This document shows, piece by piece, positions 1 through 8,091 of a stretch of DNA of 64,000 nt; the first letter of the stretch is position 1; the number at the start of each line of letters is the position of its first letter. The stretch comes from JANWVO01 sp964458495. GTDB taxonomy: Bacteria > Acidobacteriota > Terriglobia > Bryobacterales > Bryobacteraceae. The stretch lies in assembly GCA_964458495.1 (NCBI GenBank), contig CAYWJB010000002.1, forward strand, positions 248,001 to 312,000. The letters run 5' to 3'. A program made the translations under genes and the position numbers. The notes beneath the pieces are model-generated. The model was not told the origin of the DNA, searched no databases, and saw only the letters and a program-made list of their open reading frames with translations.

Positions 1-167
1 TGCTGACGGCATTACGGAGTTCCAGCCCCGGGAAACGGGAAGCGGTTCTCCGGATTCGAGTGGTGAAGAGTAGTCGAAAGCGGCAGCTTCATCAGGAGCG
101 AAAGGGAACGAAGGCTTAGTCGGATCCGGGCGGAATCGCCGCCGTGACCCTCGCCCTGCCAGGGCGG

Positions 168-237
168 GCCGCATTGGATTGGCTCATTTCGAGTGACCCC
201 CGCCACGAGGCGATCCAATGCGGCTCTTTCTTTTCCT
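168..237 (+). terminator. stem-loop with 12-bp perfect arms and T-rich tail
   Basis: The arms GCCGCATTGGAT (168-179) and ATCCAATGCGGC (213-224) are exact reverse complements separated by 33 bases, and a pyrimidine run TCTTTCTTTTCC follows the right arm. On the plus strand this resembles an intrinsic terminator for a gene left of the window, although the loop is long. It also sits directly behind the stop of the minus-strand gene at 236-529, where the trailing side is not T-rich. Both readings are inference. Confidence 0.45.
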
Positions 238-529
238 ACCAGCAAAGAGTGCCAGTGCGGGGTTCCTCTTCTTCATTGGGAAGGTAAATGGCCTTGCATT
301 TCTCGCAGCGGTAGACTTCGGCGTTGTCTCCAAACTTCTGGCGGATTTCGTCACCGTAGAAGTACCAGCGTTTCAGGTGTCCCGCGCAGAGCTTGCCCTT
401 GTCGTCCTTGAGTCCGCAGGAGCGGATGCGCGGGGCGCGCCGGAGGATCCGGGTGCCGTCGCTGAGCGTGCCGATCTCGACAGCCTTGGGCACGGGGCGC
501 GTCGCTTCTGCGTACTTCGGGTTGGCCAT
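236..529 (-). CDS. small conserved-type protein with putative zinc ribbon
   Basis: This encodes a 97-residue soluble protein of unknown role. It has two cysteine clusters, Cys-x9-Cys-x-x-His in the middle and Cys-x2-Cys (CEKC) near the C terminus, which suggests a structural zinc ribbon; the pairing is inferred from spacing only. No signal peptide or membrane segment is visible. The ATG at 529 has a GAGG-containing stretch about ten bases upstream. The protein is charged and ends shortly after an acidic run. No neighbour suggests a function. Codon use looks like that of surrounding genes, so I take it as real despite its size. Confidence 0.6.
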   Translation of the reverse strand: MANPKYAEATRPVPKAVEIGTLSDGTRILRRAPRIRSCGLKDDKGKLCAGHLKRWYFYGDEIRQKFGDNAEVYRCEKCKAIYLPNEEEEPRTGTLCW

Positions 530-687
530 GGCAAACAGGACCTCGATGCCCTCATTATGTCACAGCGCCGCCGTCCGGCCGCGCGGACAAGGGCCTTGCC
601 GTGATGGGACCCGGACCGCACGGCCAAGGGCGCGAGATCCGGTTCAGAACGGCGGGAAGCCGCCGCGGCGTGGGACAATCAGGGCAG

Positions 688-1164
688 ATGGCGCGGGTCT
701 CGCTCATGGTCAACGGCCGGGAACGCGTGGCCGATCTGCCCGCGGGCGCGACACTGCTCGAGTTCCTCCATGACGCCCTCGGCATGAGCGGCGTCCGCGT
801 GGGCTGCGAGGAAGGCACTTGCGGGGCATGCACGGTGCTGGTGGACGGCGGGGCCACGCGCGCCTGCATGATCACCGCGGCAGCCTGCCAGGGCAAGGCG
901 GTCACGACGCTGGAAGGACTCTCCGCCGGGGGTCCGCTGCACCCGGTGCAGCAGGCGTTCCTGCATCATGCGAGCCTGCGCTGCGGCTTTTGCACGCCGG
1001 GCGCGATTCTGGAAGCGGTGGCGTTGATCGATCACGACCCCCGGCCGCTGACACGGCGGCGGATCCGGCAGGCGCTGGCGGGCCACACATGCCATTGCGG
1101 GATGCACGAGCGGATCGTGGCCGCAGTGGAAGAGGCCGCAAGGCGCATGGGGCGGCTCAAATAG
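688..1164 (+). CDS. (2Fe-2S)-binding subunit of a molybdenum-hydroxylase-type enzyme
   Basis: This 158-residue protein has the two-domain layout of CoxS/IorA/xanthine-dehydrogenase small subunits. A plant-type ferredoxin domain carries Cys40, Cys45, Cys48 and Cys60, followed by a helical [2Fe-2S] domain with Cys99, Cys102, Cys135 and Cys137. Such subunits pass electrons from a molybdopterin subunit to an acceptor. The length is normal for the family. No large molybdenum subunit or FAD subunit is adjacent: the next gene is convergent and unrelated. The ATG at 688 is chosen because homologues begin close to this point; an in-frame GTG lies at 601. The physiological substrate cannot be told from here. 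Confidence 0.85.
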   Translation: MARVSLMVNGRERVADLPAGATLLEFLHDALGMSGVRVGCEEGTCGACTVLVDGGATRACMITAAACQGKAVTTLEGLSAGGPLHPVQQAFLHHASLRCGFCTPGAILEAVALIDHDPRPLTRRRIRQALAGHTCHCGMHERIVAAVEEAARRMGRLK

Positions 1165-1189
1165 CGCGGCGTCGGCGCGCTCGCGCAGG

Positions 1190-3475
1190 TCAACGCGCGG
1201 GATTGAACCGGAGCGTCAGCTTTGGCTCGACGCGGGTATACTCCAGGCGGAAAGCCCCGCCTGCGAGATAGGTCTCCCACTGGTCGCCATAGTGGCCGCT
1301 CAAGCGATGGCCGGACTGGCCGGTGGGGATCACGATGAGGCTCTGGTCCGGATTGGAGAGGTCAGCCACAAAGCGCATGGAGGGTCCATAGGCTTCGGTG
1401 ATGGCCCGCACGGTAGTGGCCGCGCCGTCCATCTCCACCGGGCCGAAGTTGAAGTAACGCCCCGCCCAGGGGATGCGGCCCATCACCGGGTGCGGCAGCG
1501 AGACGCGGTTGGCCAGCCCGTAGCGCCATTTCTCCGGGTTCCGCCCCTGCATCCTCCGGGCTTCTTCCACGGCGTCCCGCAGCTCGGCGGCGAGCAACTG
1601 GTCGAAGTCGCCGAACCATTCCTTCGGCCGTTCGAACACGATCCGCTCCACGACGCCGGGCGCAAGGAATGTTCGCCAGGCAGCGCCGTGTTTGGGGGAC
1701 GCGCGCTCCCCGATGGCCCGGCGCAGATGCTGGTAGAGCAGGTGGGCCAGCAAGGGCGCAGCCTCCCTGGCGCGCATCTGTCCGTCCCAGGATTCGAGAA
1801 TGCGGGCGCCGGCAAGCGCCGCTTCGTGCGTCTCTCCGCGGCGATTGACTGCCTCCACGGCGGCCCGCGCCAAGCGGTGATGCAGGCCGGAATAGACGTC
1901 CTGCTGAATCGACAGCAGGTCCTGCGGGGAGAGCTTGTCTTTTCGCAACAGACGCGCCTCAATCTGGAGCGCCCTGTTCGGAGCGGAGAAAAACCCGCTG
2001 ACTGTGTAGGGAGTGTTTTGCGGAAAAGGATTGTGATTTGCCGAGACAAGAAGGCCCTTCCGGGGATTGAAATACGATGGCATTTGATCGAAGGGAACGA
2101 ATCCCTTCCAGTCGAATTTCCCGGACGCGCCGTCGGCAGGCTCGCTGCCGTCGAAACCTTCGCGCACGGGGAGCCGCCCGGCCACCTGCCAGCCCGTGTT
2201 CCCGTCCACATCGGCATAGAGGACATTGATATTGGGGCCGGGCAGGCGGCGCAGGGCGGAGCGAAACTCCTCCCAGTTGCGCGCCCGGTTCCAGTCGAGC
2301 ACAGGGAATTCGGCGCTATCCTGCGCCGCAGCCGACCAGGCCAGCGCCAGCGGGCGGCCCTCCTCTTCGGCGATCACCGGGCCGTGCAGCGTCACCCGGA
2401 AGGAGAGTTCGGCGGGCTTCCCGCCTTTGACGGCGATGCGCTCCACCACGCGTTCGGCCTGCAGGAAGCGGCCGGCGTGTTCGTAACGTCCGGTGCGCGC
2501 GTCGAGCTTCTCGAAGTAGAGATCCATATTGTCGAACTGGAGGGCCGTAATACCCCAGGCGATGCGGCCGTTGTGGCCGATAATGACCCCCAGAATTCCC
2601 GGCAGCGCCGCGCCGGCCACGTCGAGTTCCGCCGCGCGGAGATGCACCAGGTGCCAGGTGGCTGGCTGCGTCCACGGCAGGTGCGGATCGTTGGCCAGCA
2701 GCGGACGGCCGGTCGAGGTCCGGGAGCCGGCCACGGCCCAGGCATTGGACCCCGGCAAGGGCTCTGTGCCCAGCCTTGGCGGGAACAGCTGATCCACGAG
2801 GTTCCTGTCGCCGCTGCCGGCCATGCGGAACTTCATCAGGTCGTGCTCCCAGGCGCCCGAGAGCGTGCGGTTCATCTCCAGCGCGCAAAGCAGCGTGTCG
2901 GCCACCCGCCACGGGCGAGGAGCATAGCCCAGCAGCGTGAATTCGGGCGGCAGGCGGCGGTGGTTCCGTTCGAGGAAGTGATTCACGCCCCGCGCGTAGG
3001 CGGCCAGTTGCGCGCGCTGCGCCTCAGGCAGCGAGGCGGCCCAGCGCTCGGCGAGCCATCGCATCCGCAGTTGCCGTGCCCGGATGTCCAGGGGCAGCAC
3101 AGCCTTCCCCGCAATCTCCGCCAGTTCGCCCGCTGCCAGCCGGCGCAGACTGTCCATCTGCCACAGGCGATCCTGGGCGGTGACGTAGCCTTGGGCGAAG
3201 AGGGCGTCCTCCACGGACCGGGCCTGGATGTGAGGAACGCCGAGGCGGTCCCGGTCCACACGAACCTCGGCGCTGACAGGGGCCGCCACTTCGCCCGAGA
3301 GCCCGGCGCCAGGCCGGTAAACGATCCACCAGGCTGCGGCCACCAGCGCAACTGCGGCTGCCAGCAAAAGCCAGTTGATGACACGGACGATGTATTTCCA
3401 CACGGTTTCTTCATAGTACCGGGAGGAAGGACTGCGGAGGGAAAAACCCGGCTGCGTGGCCATCGCAGCGATCAT
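1190..3475 (-). CDS. penicillin acylase family protein (peptidase S45, Ntn hydrolase)
   Basis: This 761-residue protein is a typical full-length S45 acylase precursor. An N-terminal hydrophobic segment (about residues 31-52) should anchor or export it. The linker ends in a PGSNAW motif, where Ser243 would become the N-terminal nucleophile of the beta chain after self-cleavage. Family members hydrolyse amide bonds of penicillins, N-acyl-homoserine lactones or related acyl amides; the substrate here is unknown. Asparagine and arginine positions of the active site were not checked residue by residue. A second ATG four codons in (3463) is an alternative start. The gene is divergent from the NusG paralogue with only 35 bases between the starts. 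Confidence 0.88.
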   Translation of the reverse strand: MIAAMATQPGFSLRSPSSRYYEETVWKYIVRVINWLLLAAAVALVAAAWWIVYRPGAGLSGEVAAPVSAEVRVDRDRLGVPHIQARSVEDALFAQGYVTAQDRLWQMDSLRRLAAGELAEIAGKAVLPLDIRARQLRMRWLAERWAASLPEAQRAQLAAYARGVNHFLERNHRRLPPEFTLLGYAPRPWRVADTLLCALEMNRTLSGAWEHDLMKFRMAGSGDRNLVDQLFPPRLGTEPLPGSNAWAVAGSRTSTGRPLLANDPHLPWTQPATWHLVHLRAAELDVAGAALPGILGVIIGHNGRIAWGITALQFDNMDLYFEKLDARTGRYEHAGRFLQAERVVERIAVKGGKPAELSFRVTLHGPVIAEEEGRPLALAWSAAAQDSAEFPVLDWNRARNWEEFRSALRRLPGPNINVLYADVDGNTGWQVAGRLPVREGFDGSEPADGASGKFDWKGFVPFDQMPSYFNPRKGLLVSANHNPFPQNTPYTVSGFFSAPNRALQIEARLLRKDKLSPQDLLSIQQDVYSGLHHRLARAAVEAVNRRGETHEAALAGARILESWDGQMRAREAAPLLAHLLYQHLRRAIGERASPKHGAAWRTFLAPGVVERIVFERPKEWFGDFDQLLAAELRDAVEEARRMQGRNPEKWRYGLANRVSLPHPVMGRIPWAGRYFNFGPVEMDGAATTVRAITEAYGPSMRFVADLSNPDQSLIVIPTGQSGHRLSGHYGDQWETYLAGGAFRLEYTRVEPKLTLRFNPAR

Positions 3476-3510
3476 CGAGAGTTACAATCAAGGGCAAAGG
3501 AGACGGGAAG

Positions 3511-4059
3511 TTGAGCACCGGCGTGGAGTCGTCACCCGAAGCTGCAACTGTAGAGCCGCCGATTCAAGAGCAGTGGCCTTGGTACGCCATTCGGGTGAAG
3601 CCCAAGTTTGAACGGGTGGTGGCGCAAAGTCTGGCCTCGAAGGGATTCTCGTCCTTTCTTCCGAGTTACAAAGAGCGGCGGCGATGGTCGGATCGGGTCA
3701 AGTTGGTGGAGTTGCCGCTGTTTCCGGGCTATGTCTTTTCCAGTCTGGACGTGCGGCGCCGCCTTCCGGTCCTGCAAACGCCTGGCGTGCTGTATTTTGT
3801 CTCCTTTGACGGAGAGCCTGCGCCAGTGGATCCGGCGGAACTGGAGACGCTTCGGCAGGCGGTGGCCTCAGGCGTGGGACTGGCGCCGTGGCCTTATCTG
3901 AAGGAAGGGCAGCGCGTCGTGGTGGCGCGCGGACCGATGCGGGACAGGACCGGGCTCTTGCTGAAAATCCGGAATGAATACCGGCTGATCATCAGCATCA
4001 CGTTGCTGCAGCGGTCTGTGGCCGTGGAAATCGACCGCGAAGCGGTGCGGCCGGCCTGA
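3511..4059 (+). CDS. NusG-family transcription antiterminator, UpxY/RfaH-like
   Basis: This 182-residue protein has an N-terminal extension of about 20 residues, an NGN domain starting at WYAIRVKPKFE (about 24-34) and a C-terminal KOW-type domain (about 128-175). NusG paralogues of this kind ride RNA polymerase and suppress pausing or termination in particular long operons, often those for surface polysaccharide. The TTG start at 3511 is supported by the preceding AAGGAGA; a TACAAT hexamer at 3483-3488 may be its -10 element. Housekeeping nusG normally sits with secE and rplK, which are absent, so this is a specialised paralogue. No polysaccharide operon follows in this window; only a 146-residue unknown protein does. 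Confidence 0.8.
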   Translation: MSTGVESSPEAATVEPPIQEQWPWYAIRVKPKFERVVAQSLASKGFSSFLPSYKERRRWSDRVKLVELPLFPGYVFSSLDVRRRLPVLQTPGVLYFVSFDGEPAPVDPAELETLRQAVASGVGLAPWPYLKEGQRVVVARGPMRDRTGLLLKIRNEYRLIISITLLQRSVAVEIDREAVRPA

Positions 4060-4158
4060 GGGGGGAGGCAGGCAAGGCCAGAAAATCCTTCAAACTGCCG
4101 CAAGACTCGCCGATACGATCACTTCGATACCGCCACTTATTTTCATGGAGGCGCGTCA

Positions 4159-4599
4159 GTGGTTTTGTACCACACGAGCGGCGAGGCGTTCGCGTTGAGC
4201 CCCGCTCTGTGGCGCCGGGCGCTGGAAAGGGCGCGCGCCTTTGGCTGGCGTCCGGTCGCCCCGTTGCCGCCGCCGGTTTCGCTGGACGGGACCCCGAGCA
4301 TGTGGGATGGCGGCTATGAGAGTCCCGCAGGGCAGCAGGTATCGCGTCCCGATGCAATGGCGCTGGGCCTCGCGCTGGAGCGCTCGCTCGCCGAGCGGCC
4401 CGAACTCGCTTCGGCTCTGCAGGACCTGGCGCGGTTTTGCAAAGCCGGAGGGTTCCTCGTTTGCCCGAGCCCGGGGATCACCGACAGCCTCGTATCGCTG
4501 GCGGATCATCTCGGCGTGGGAGCCGCGGCGGCTCCTCTCCGCGGGCAGGCGCAGCCCGTGAAGCCACCTCAGAAGGGCACGAAATCCGCTGCCCTCTAA
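4159..4599 (+). CDS. hypothetical protein
   Basis: This 146-residue protein is not recognised. It is soluble, rich in Ala, Pro and Leu, with an amphipathic middle (residues 65-105) and a low-complexity basic tail. The GTG start at 4159 is preceded by ATGGAGG at a good distance. It lies 99 bases behind the UpxY-like gene on the same strand and may be co-transcribed with it. No domain, signal peptide or membrane segment is visible. Confidence 0.5.
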   Translation: MVLYHTSGEAFALSPALWRRALERARAFGWRPVAPLPPPVSLDGTPSMWDGGYESPAGQQVSRPDAMALGLALERSLAERPELASALQDLARFCKAGGFLVCPSPGITDSLVSLADHLGVGAAAAPLRGQAQPVKPPQKGTKSAAL

Positions 4600-4665
4600 A
4601 GGACACCGGACCGCGCACGCTGTGCTGCCACTCCTCCGAATCCGCGCGGCCGCTATAATTCCTCT

Positions 4666-6027
4666 TTGACGCTGCCTTCGGCTGGGACCGTCACCAACAA
4701 GGACCGGGCGCCGCTGTCACAGGCATTGCTTGAGCCGCGCGTGCGTCCCCGGCCGCTCTCCTTGTTGGGCTCGGCCGGGCTGCACGCCGCCGTCCTGCTG
4801 CTGGCGCTTCACTTCCCCACAACAAATCCGCGCGCCCTCCGCATGGAGGACTACCGAGTTCTACCGCCGCCATCCAAAGACAGGAAGCTCGTCTGGTACA
4901 AACTCGACACGCGGATGCCGGACTTGAGCATCGGGCGCAAGTATGGACAAAGGCCGCCGAAGGCGCGCCTTCGCTCCCGCGATGTCTCGATCCAGGCGTC
5001 GACACCGGAAGCGCCGGCGCGCGACCAGTTGATCTACCAGCCCGCTGCGCCAGCCGAGATTCCGAAGAGCGTACCACTACCCAACATGGCTGCCTTCCAG
5101 CCCGCGCCCCCGCCGCCGCAGCCTGAGGCGCCCAAGCCGGAGCCCTTGACCGCGCCGCCACCGGCGCCCGCTGCGCGTCCCAAGCCGCGCTCCTTCACGC
5201 CTCCACCGCCGCCTGCCCCAAGGAAGCCGCGGCCCGTGGAACTGACCGAAGCGCCCATCGATGCCTTGCCTTCCCCGGCAGCGCTGGGGCAACTGACCGC
5301 CGTGGTGGCTGGCGTCAAGCCCATGCCTGACGCTCCACCAGCGCTGCCGGAGGGGAACCGCCCCGCCAGCGTGTCGGTGGGACCAAACACGGGCAGCGGC
5401 GCCGGGGGCGCCCTGAACCCTTCGCCGGCATCCGGCGTGGAGCTGATCTCGAGCGGCGGCGGCTCCTCTGCAGGCGTGGCCGGAAAGCCAGACTTCACGC
5501 CGCAGACAGTCATGTTCACGCGAGCTGAAATCGAACAGCGGCGCGAAGCCGTGTCTGTCCCCGTCCGGCTGTCGATGGTGCCGGAAACGGCGCAGAAATT
5601 GTTCGGGAACCGGACCGTATATCTCACGTTTCTCGAGAAGCCGAATCCGCGGAATTATTCGGGCGATATTCTGCTGTGGTTTGCCGAACGGGGCCAGACG
5701 GCTGCGGGCGGCCAGGCGATGCACGCGCCGGTCCCTTTCCGGCAGACGGACCCGTTCGGTCCCGGCTCGCGGTCGCCGCGCGCGATCCGCGGCACCATCC
5801 GGATGGCCGGAGTGATCAGCGCCGATGGATTCCTTTCCGAATTGCGCGTGCTCGACAGTCCGGACGACGCGCTGGAAGCACCGCTCCTGGGGGCCGCCAC
5901 CCGCTGGACGTTTCTTCCCGCAATGCGCGGTCCTGCGCGAATCGCCGTGGATTGCCTGTTTGAAATTCCCGTGGCGATCGCCGCGGTTCCGACTGCCGGC
6001 GCCTCCGCTCCTTCGGCCTCCCGATGA
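4666..6027 (+). CDS. TonB-like energy transducer protein
   Basis: This 453-residue protein has the architecture of a TonB-family protein: a short cytoplasmic N terminus, one membrane anchor (about residues 31-50), a long Pro/Ala-rich periplasmic spacer (roughly 105-250) and a C-terminal domain (about 370-445) resembling the TonB C-terminal fold. Such proteins couple the proton gradient to outer-membrane receptors, but no ExbB/ExbD or receptor gene is nearby, so the partner is unknown. The reading frame begins at TTG 4666. A TATAAT hexamer at 4654-4659 lies only six bases before it and no ribosome-binding site is visible, so the transcript may be leaderless or the true start may be further in. 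Confidence 0.65.
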   Translation: MTLPSAGTVTNKDRAPLSQALLEPRVRPRPLSLLGSAGLHAAVLLLALHFPTTNPRALRMEDYRVLPPPSKDRKLVWYKLDTRMPDLSIGRKYGQRPPKARLRSRDVSIQASTPEAPARDQLIYQPAAPAEIPKSVPLPNMAAFQPAPPPPQPEAPKPEPLTAPPPAPAARPKPRSFTPPPPPAPRKPRPVELTEAPIDALPSPAALGQLTAVVAGVKPMPDAPPALPEGNRPASVSVGPNTGSGAGGALNPSPASGVELISSGGGSSAGVAGKPDFTPQTVMFTRAEIEQRREAVSVPVRLSMVPETAQKLFGNRTVYLTFLEKPNPRNYSGDILLWFAERGQTAAGGQAMHAPVPFRQTDPFGPGSRSPRAIRGTIRMAGVISADGFLSELRVLDSPDDALEAPLLGAATRWTFLPAMRGPARIAVDCLFEIPVAIAAVPTAGASAPSASR

Positions 6028-6102
6028 ATCTCACAGCTGGAATTCCCTCGCCAACGCTTGACGCCTGCGCGTGACTCATGTACGGTTCGGCGGGAGGAGA
6101 TG

Positions 6103-6708
6103 ATGGCTGTCAGCCAGGCCGCCGGCACATCCCGGGGATGGAGGATTTGGGAAAGGACGTGGTGGCTGTTCACACTCCTTTTCGTCGCTGTCCATACGTG
6201 GGCCTGGAGCCGCTTCGGCGTGCTGCCGTTGCTGCGCTTCTGGTCCGCCTTTCTCGCTTTGCTGGGTGCGAGCGTGCTCCTGTACGCTCGCCGCATGCGC
6301 CGGATTGCTGAAGAGAGCCGCCATTGGCTGCCGGTAGAGGCCACGGTACTGCGCGCAGAGGTTGTCGAGGAGAGGCAAACGGCGAACCGGGAACCTGGTG
6401 ATCCCGTGATCGTCTATTACTACCCGGAAATCGAATATGAATACGAGGCGGAGGGCCGCGCCTGGCGCTCGAACCGGCTGATCGCCGTCAGGGTGAATTT
6501 CCCGAGATCCGGGGCGGAGGCTTGGGTGGACCGTTTTCCGCCCGGCGCGAAGGTGACAGCCCGGCGCCATCCGCAGAAGCCGGGGCTCGCCGTGCTCGTG
6601 CCCGGCTTGAGCGGCTTCGAGAGCCGGTACCGGGTCCCTGTGTTCGTTGGCGCCGGCTTCTTGACTGTTGGGCTTGCCGGCTGGGCTGTCCTGGGGTCTT
6701 TCGGATAA
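6103..6708 (+). CDS. DUF3592-like membrane protein
   Basis: This protein of about 201 residues has two N-terminal membrane helices (around residues 16-33 and 37-58), a soluble beta-rich central part containing paired tyrosines in a YYYPEIEYEY stretch, and a final membrane helix. This layout and the central YYP..YxY pattern match the DUF3592 family, whose function is unknown. Two ATG codons are adjacent at 6100 and 6103; GGGAGGAG ends at 6099, so the second is better spaced. It follows the TonB-like gene by 75 bases on the same strand. Confidence 0.65.
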   Translation: MAVSQAAGTSRGWRIWERTWWLFTLLFVAVHTWAWSRFGVLPLLRFWSAFLALLGASVLLYARRMRRIAEESRHWLPVEATVLRAEVVEERQTANREPGDPVIVYYYPEIEYEYEAEGRAWRSNRLIAVRVNFPRSGAEAWVDRFPPGAKVTARRHPQKPGLAVLVPGLSGFESRYRVPVFVGAGFLTVGLAGWAVLGSFG

Positions 6709-7006
6709 CCGCTGCTCCCGGCAACGACACTGCATGGGTCCGCACCCGGGAACGATCTCCCGCCGAGCCGTTCATAGGGACAAGCCGCAGCGGGTGGAAA
6801 CATCCGCACGCTTGTGGGGCGGTGAGCTTCACGGAGCCGGAATCATTCCTCTGCTGAGCCTCATGAGCCCGGCGGCACGGCGCTTGCATGCGATACGATG
6901 CCTTGCCAGGACGCCTGCCGGAAGGCGGGCGCCGCAGGAGCGTTCGAGCCCCGCCAGAACCGGCGACGGCTTGTTCGCTCCGGGTTGAAGATCAGGAGGG
7001 ATCGAA

Positions 7007-8065
7007 GTGCTCAAGCCGCTCGCCGCAATGATGGCGCTTGGCGCTTTTGCGTGCACAGCCCAGGTGAAGACAGAGGCGCCGCCGGTGGAGCCCGGAGCGA
7101 AGCCCGTGCGCGTGGAGACGGTGCTCATTCACGGATCGCGTCTCGAAGGGAATCTGGAAGGCAACGCCGTGGACCGCGAGGCGCTGGTGTTCCTGCCGCC
7201 CAGTTATCAGCGGGACCGCAGCCGCCGGTACCCGGTTCTCTATGCGCTGCATGGCTACAGCATCGGCGCGGCGCAGTGGGCCAAAGAGATTCATGCGCCT
7301 CAGACCATCGAAGGGGCATTCGCGCGCGGCGTCCCGGAGATGATCATCGTGCTGCCGGATTCGAAGACGGTACACAACGGTTCCATGTATTCGAGCTCTG
7401 TGACGACAGGCGATTTTGAACGCTTCATCGCCGAGGATGTGGTGCGGTACATGGATGCGCGCTACCGCACGATTCCGAAGCGCTCCAGCCGCGGACTCGC
7501 CGGGCACTCCATGGGCGGCTATGGCGCTGCGCGAATCGGCATGAAGCACGCGGATGTGTTCGGGAGCCTCTACATCATGAGCCCGTGCTGCCTGTCGGCG
7601 CGTGGCGCCGGTCCAGCCAACCCTGAGATGGAGAAAGCGCTGGCGGAGGTGAAGACGCCTGCCGATTCGGCCCGGCTCTCCTTCTTTCCTCGGGCGCAAC
7701 TCGCCACGGCGGCGGCGTGGTCGCCGAACCCGAAGAACCCGCCTCTGTACCTGGATCTGCCGGTGAAGGATGGCAAGCCGCAGCAGGATGTCCTGGCGCG
7801 CTGGGCTGCAAACGCGCCGCTGGCCTTCGTGGACCAGTACATCTCCGATTTGCGCAGCTACCGCGGTATTGCTCTGGACGTTGGGGACAGGGACGGTCTG
7901 CGCACCGACACGGCGCGGCTGCACGAGGTGCTGGACACCTACGGAATCGCCCATGGCTTTGAGATCTATTCCGGCGATCACACGAGCGCAGTGGCCATCC
8001 GGTTCCAGAACCACGTGCTTCCCTTTTTCGGCAAGCACCTCTGCTCCGGCAAGGGCTGCCAGTAA
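7007..8065 (+). CDS. exported esterase of the alpha/beta-hydrolase (esterase D-like) family
   Basis: This 352-residue protein starts with a short hydrophobic export signal ending near residue 18. It then shows the putative-esterase fold: an LHG oxyanion-loop motif near residue 81 and the nucleophile elbow GHSMGG with Ser168. A late Asp (in DVGDRDG) and a His (in SGDHTS) are likely completions of the triad. Family members remove acyl groups from carbohydrates or small esters. GTG 7007 is preceded by AGGAGGG at ideal spacing. The next gene encodes a GH43-like protein 26 bases downstream, which suggests a carbohydrate-decorating ester as substrate; that is inference from context. Confidence 0.82.
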   Translation: MLKPLAAMMALGAFACTAQVKTEAPPVEPGAKPVRVETVLIHGSRLEGNLEGNAVDREALVFLPPSYQRDRSRRYPVLYALHGYSIGAAQWAKEIHAPQTIEGAFARGVPEMIIVLPDSKTVHNGSMYSSSVTTGDFERFIAEDVVRYMDARYRTIPKRSSRGLAGHSMGGYGAARIGMKHADVFGSLYIMSPCCLSARGAGPANPEMEKALAEVKTPADSARLSFFPRAQLATAAAWSPNPKNPPLYLDLPVKDGKPQQDVLARWAANAPLAFVDQYISDLRSYRGIALDVGDRDGLRTDTARLHEVLDTYGIAHGFEIYSGDHTSAVAIRFQNHVLPFFGKHLCSGKGCQ

Positions 8066-8091
8066 CCGTAAGGAGCTCTGGCGGAGGCAGC

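Noticed and set aside
12..245. Minus-strand frame of 77 codons at the left edge
   Set aside because: No ribosome-binding site, no domain, and it runs through the inverted repeat.
1292..3514. Long plus-strand open frame of 740 codons opposite the acylase gene
   Set aside because: It is antisense to a clear penicillin-acylase-family gene, has no domain and is a by-product of high GC third positions.
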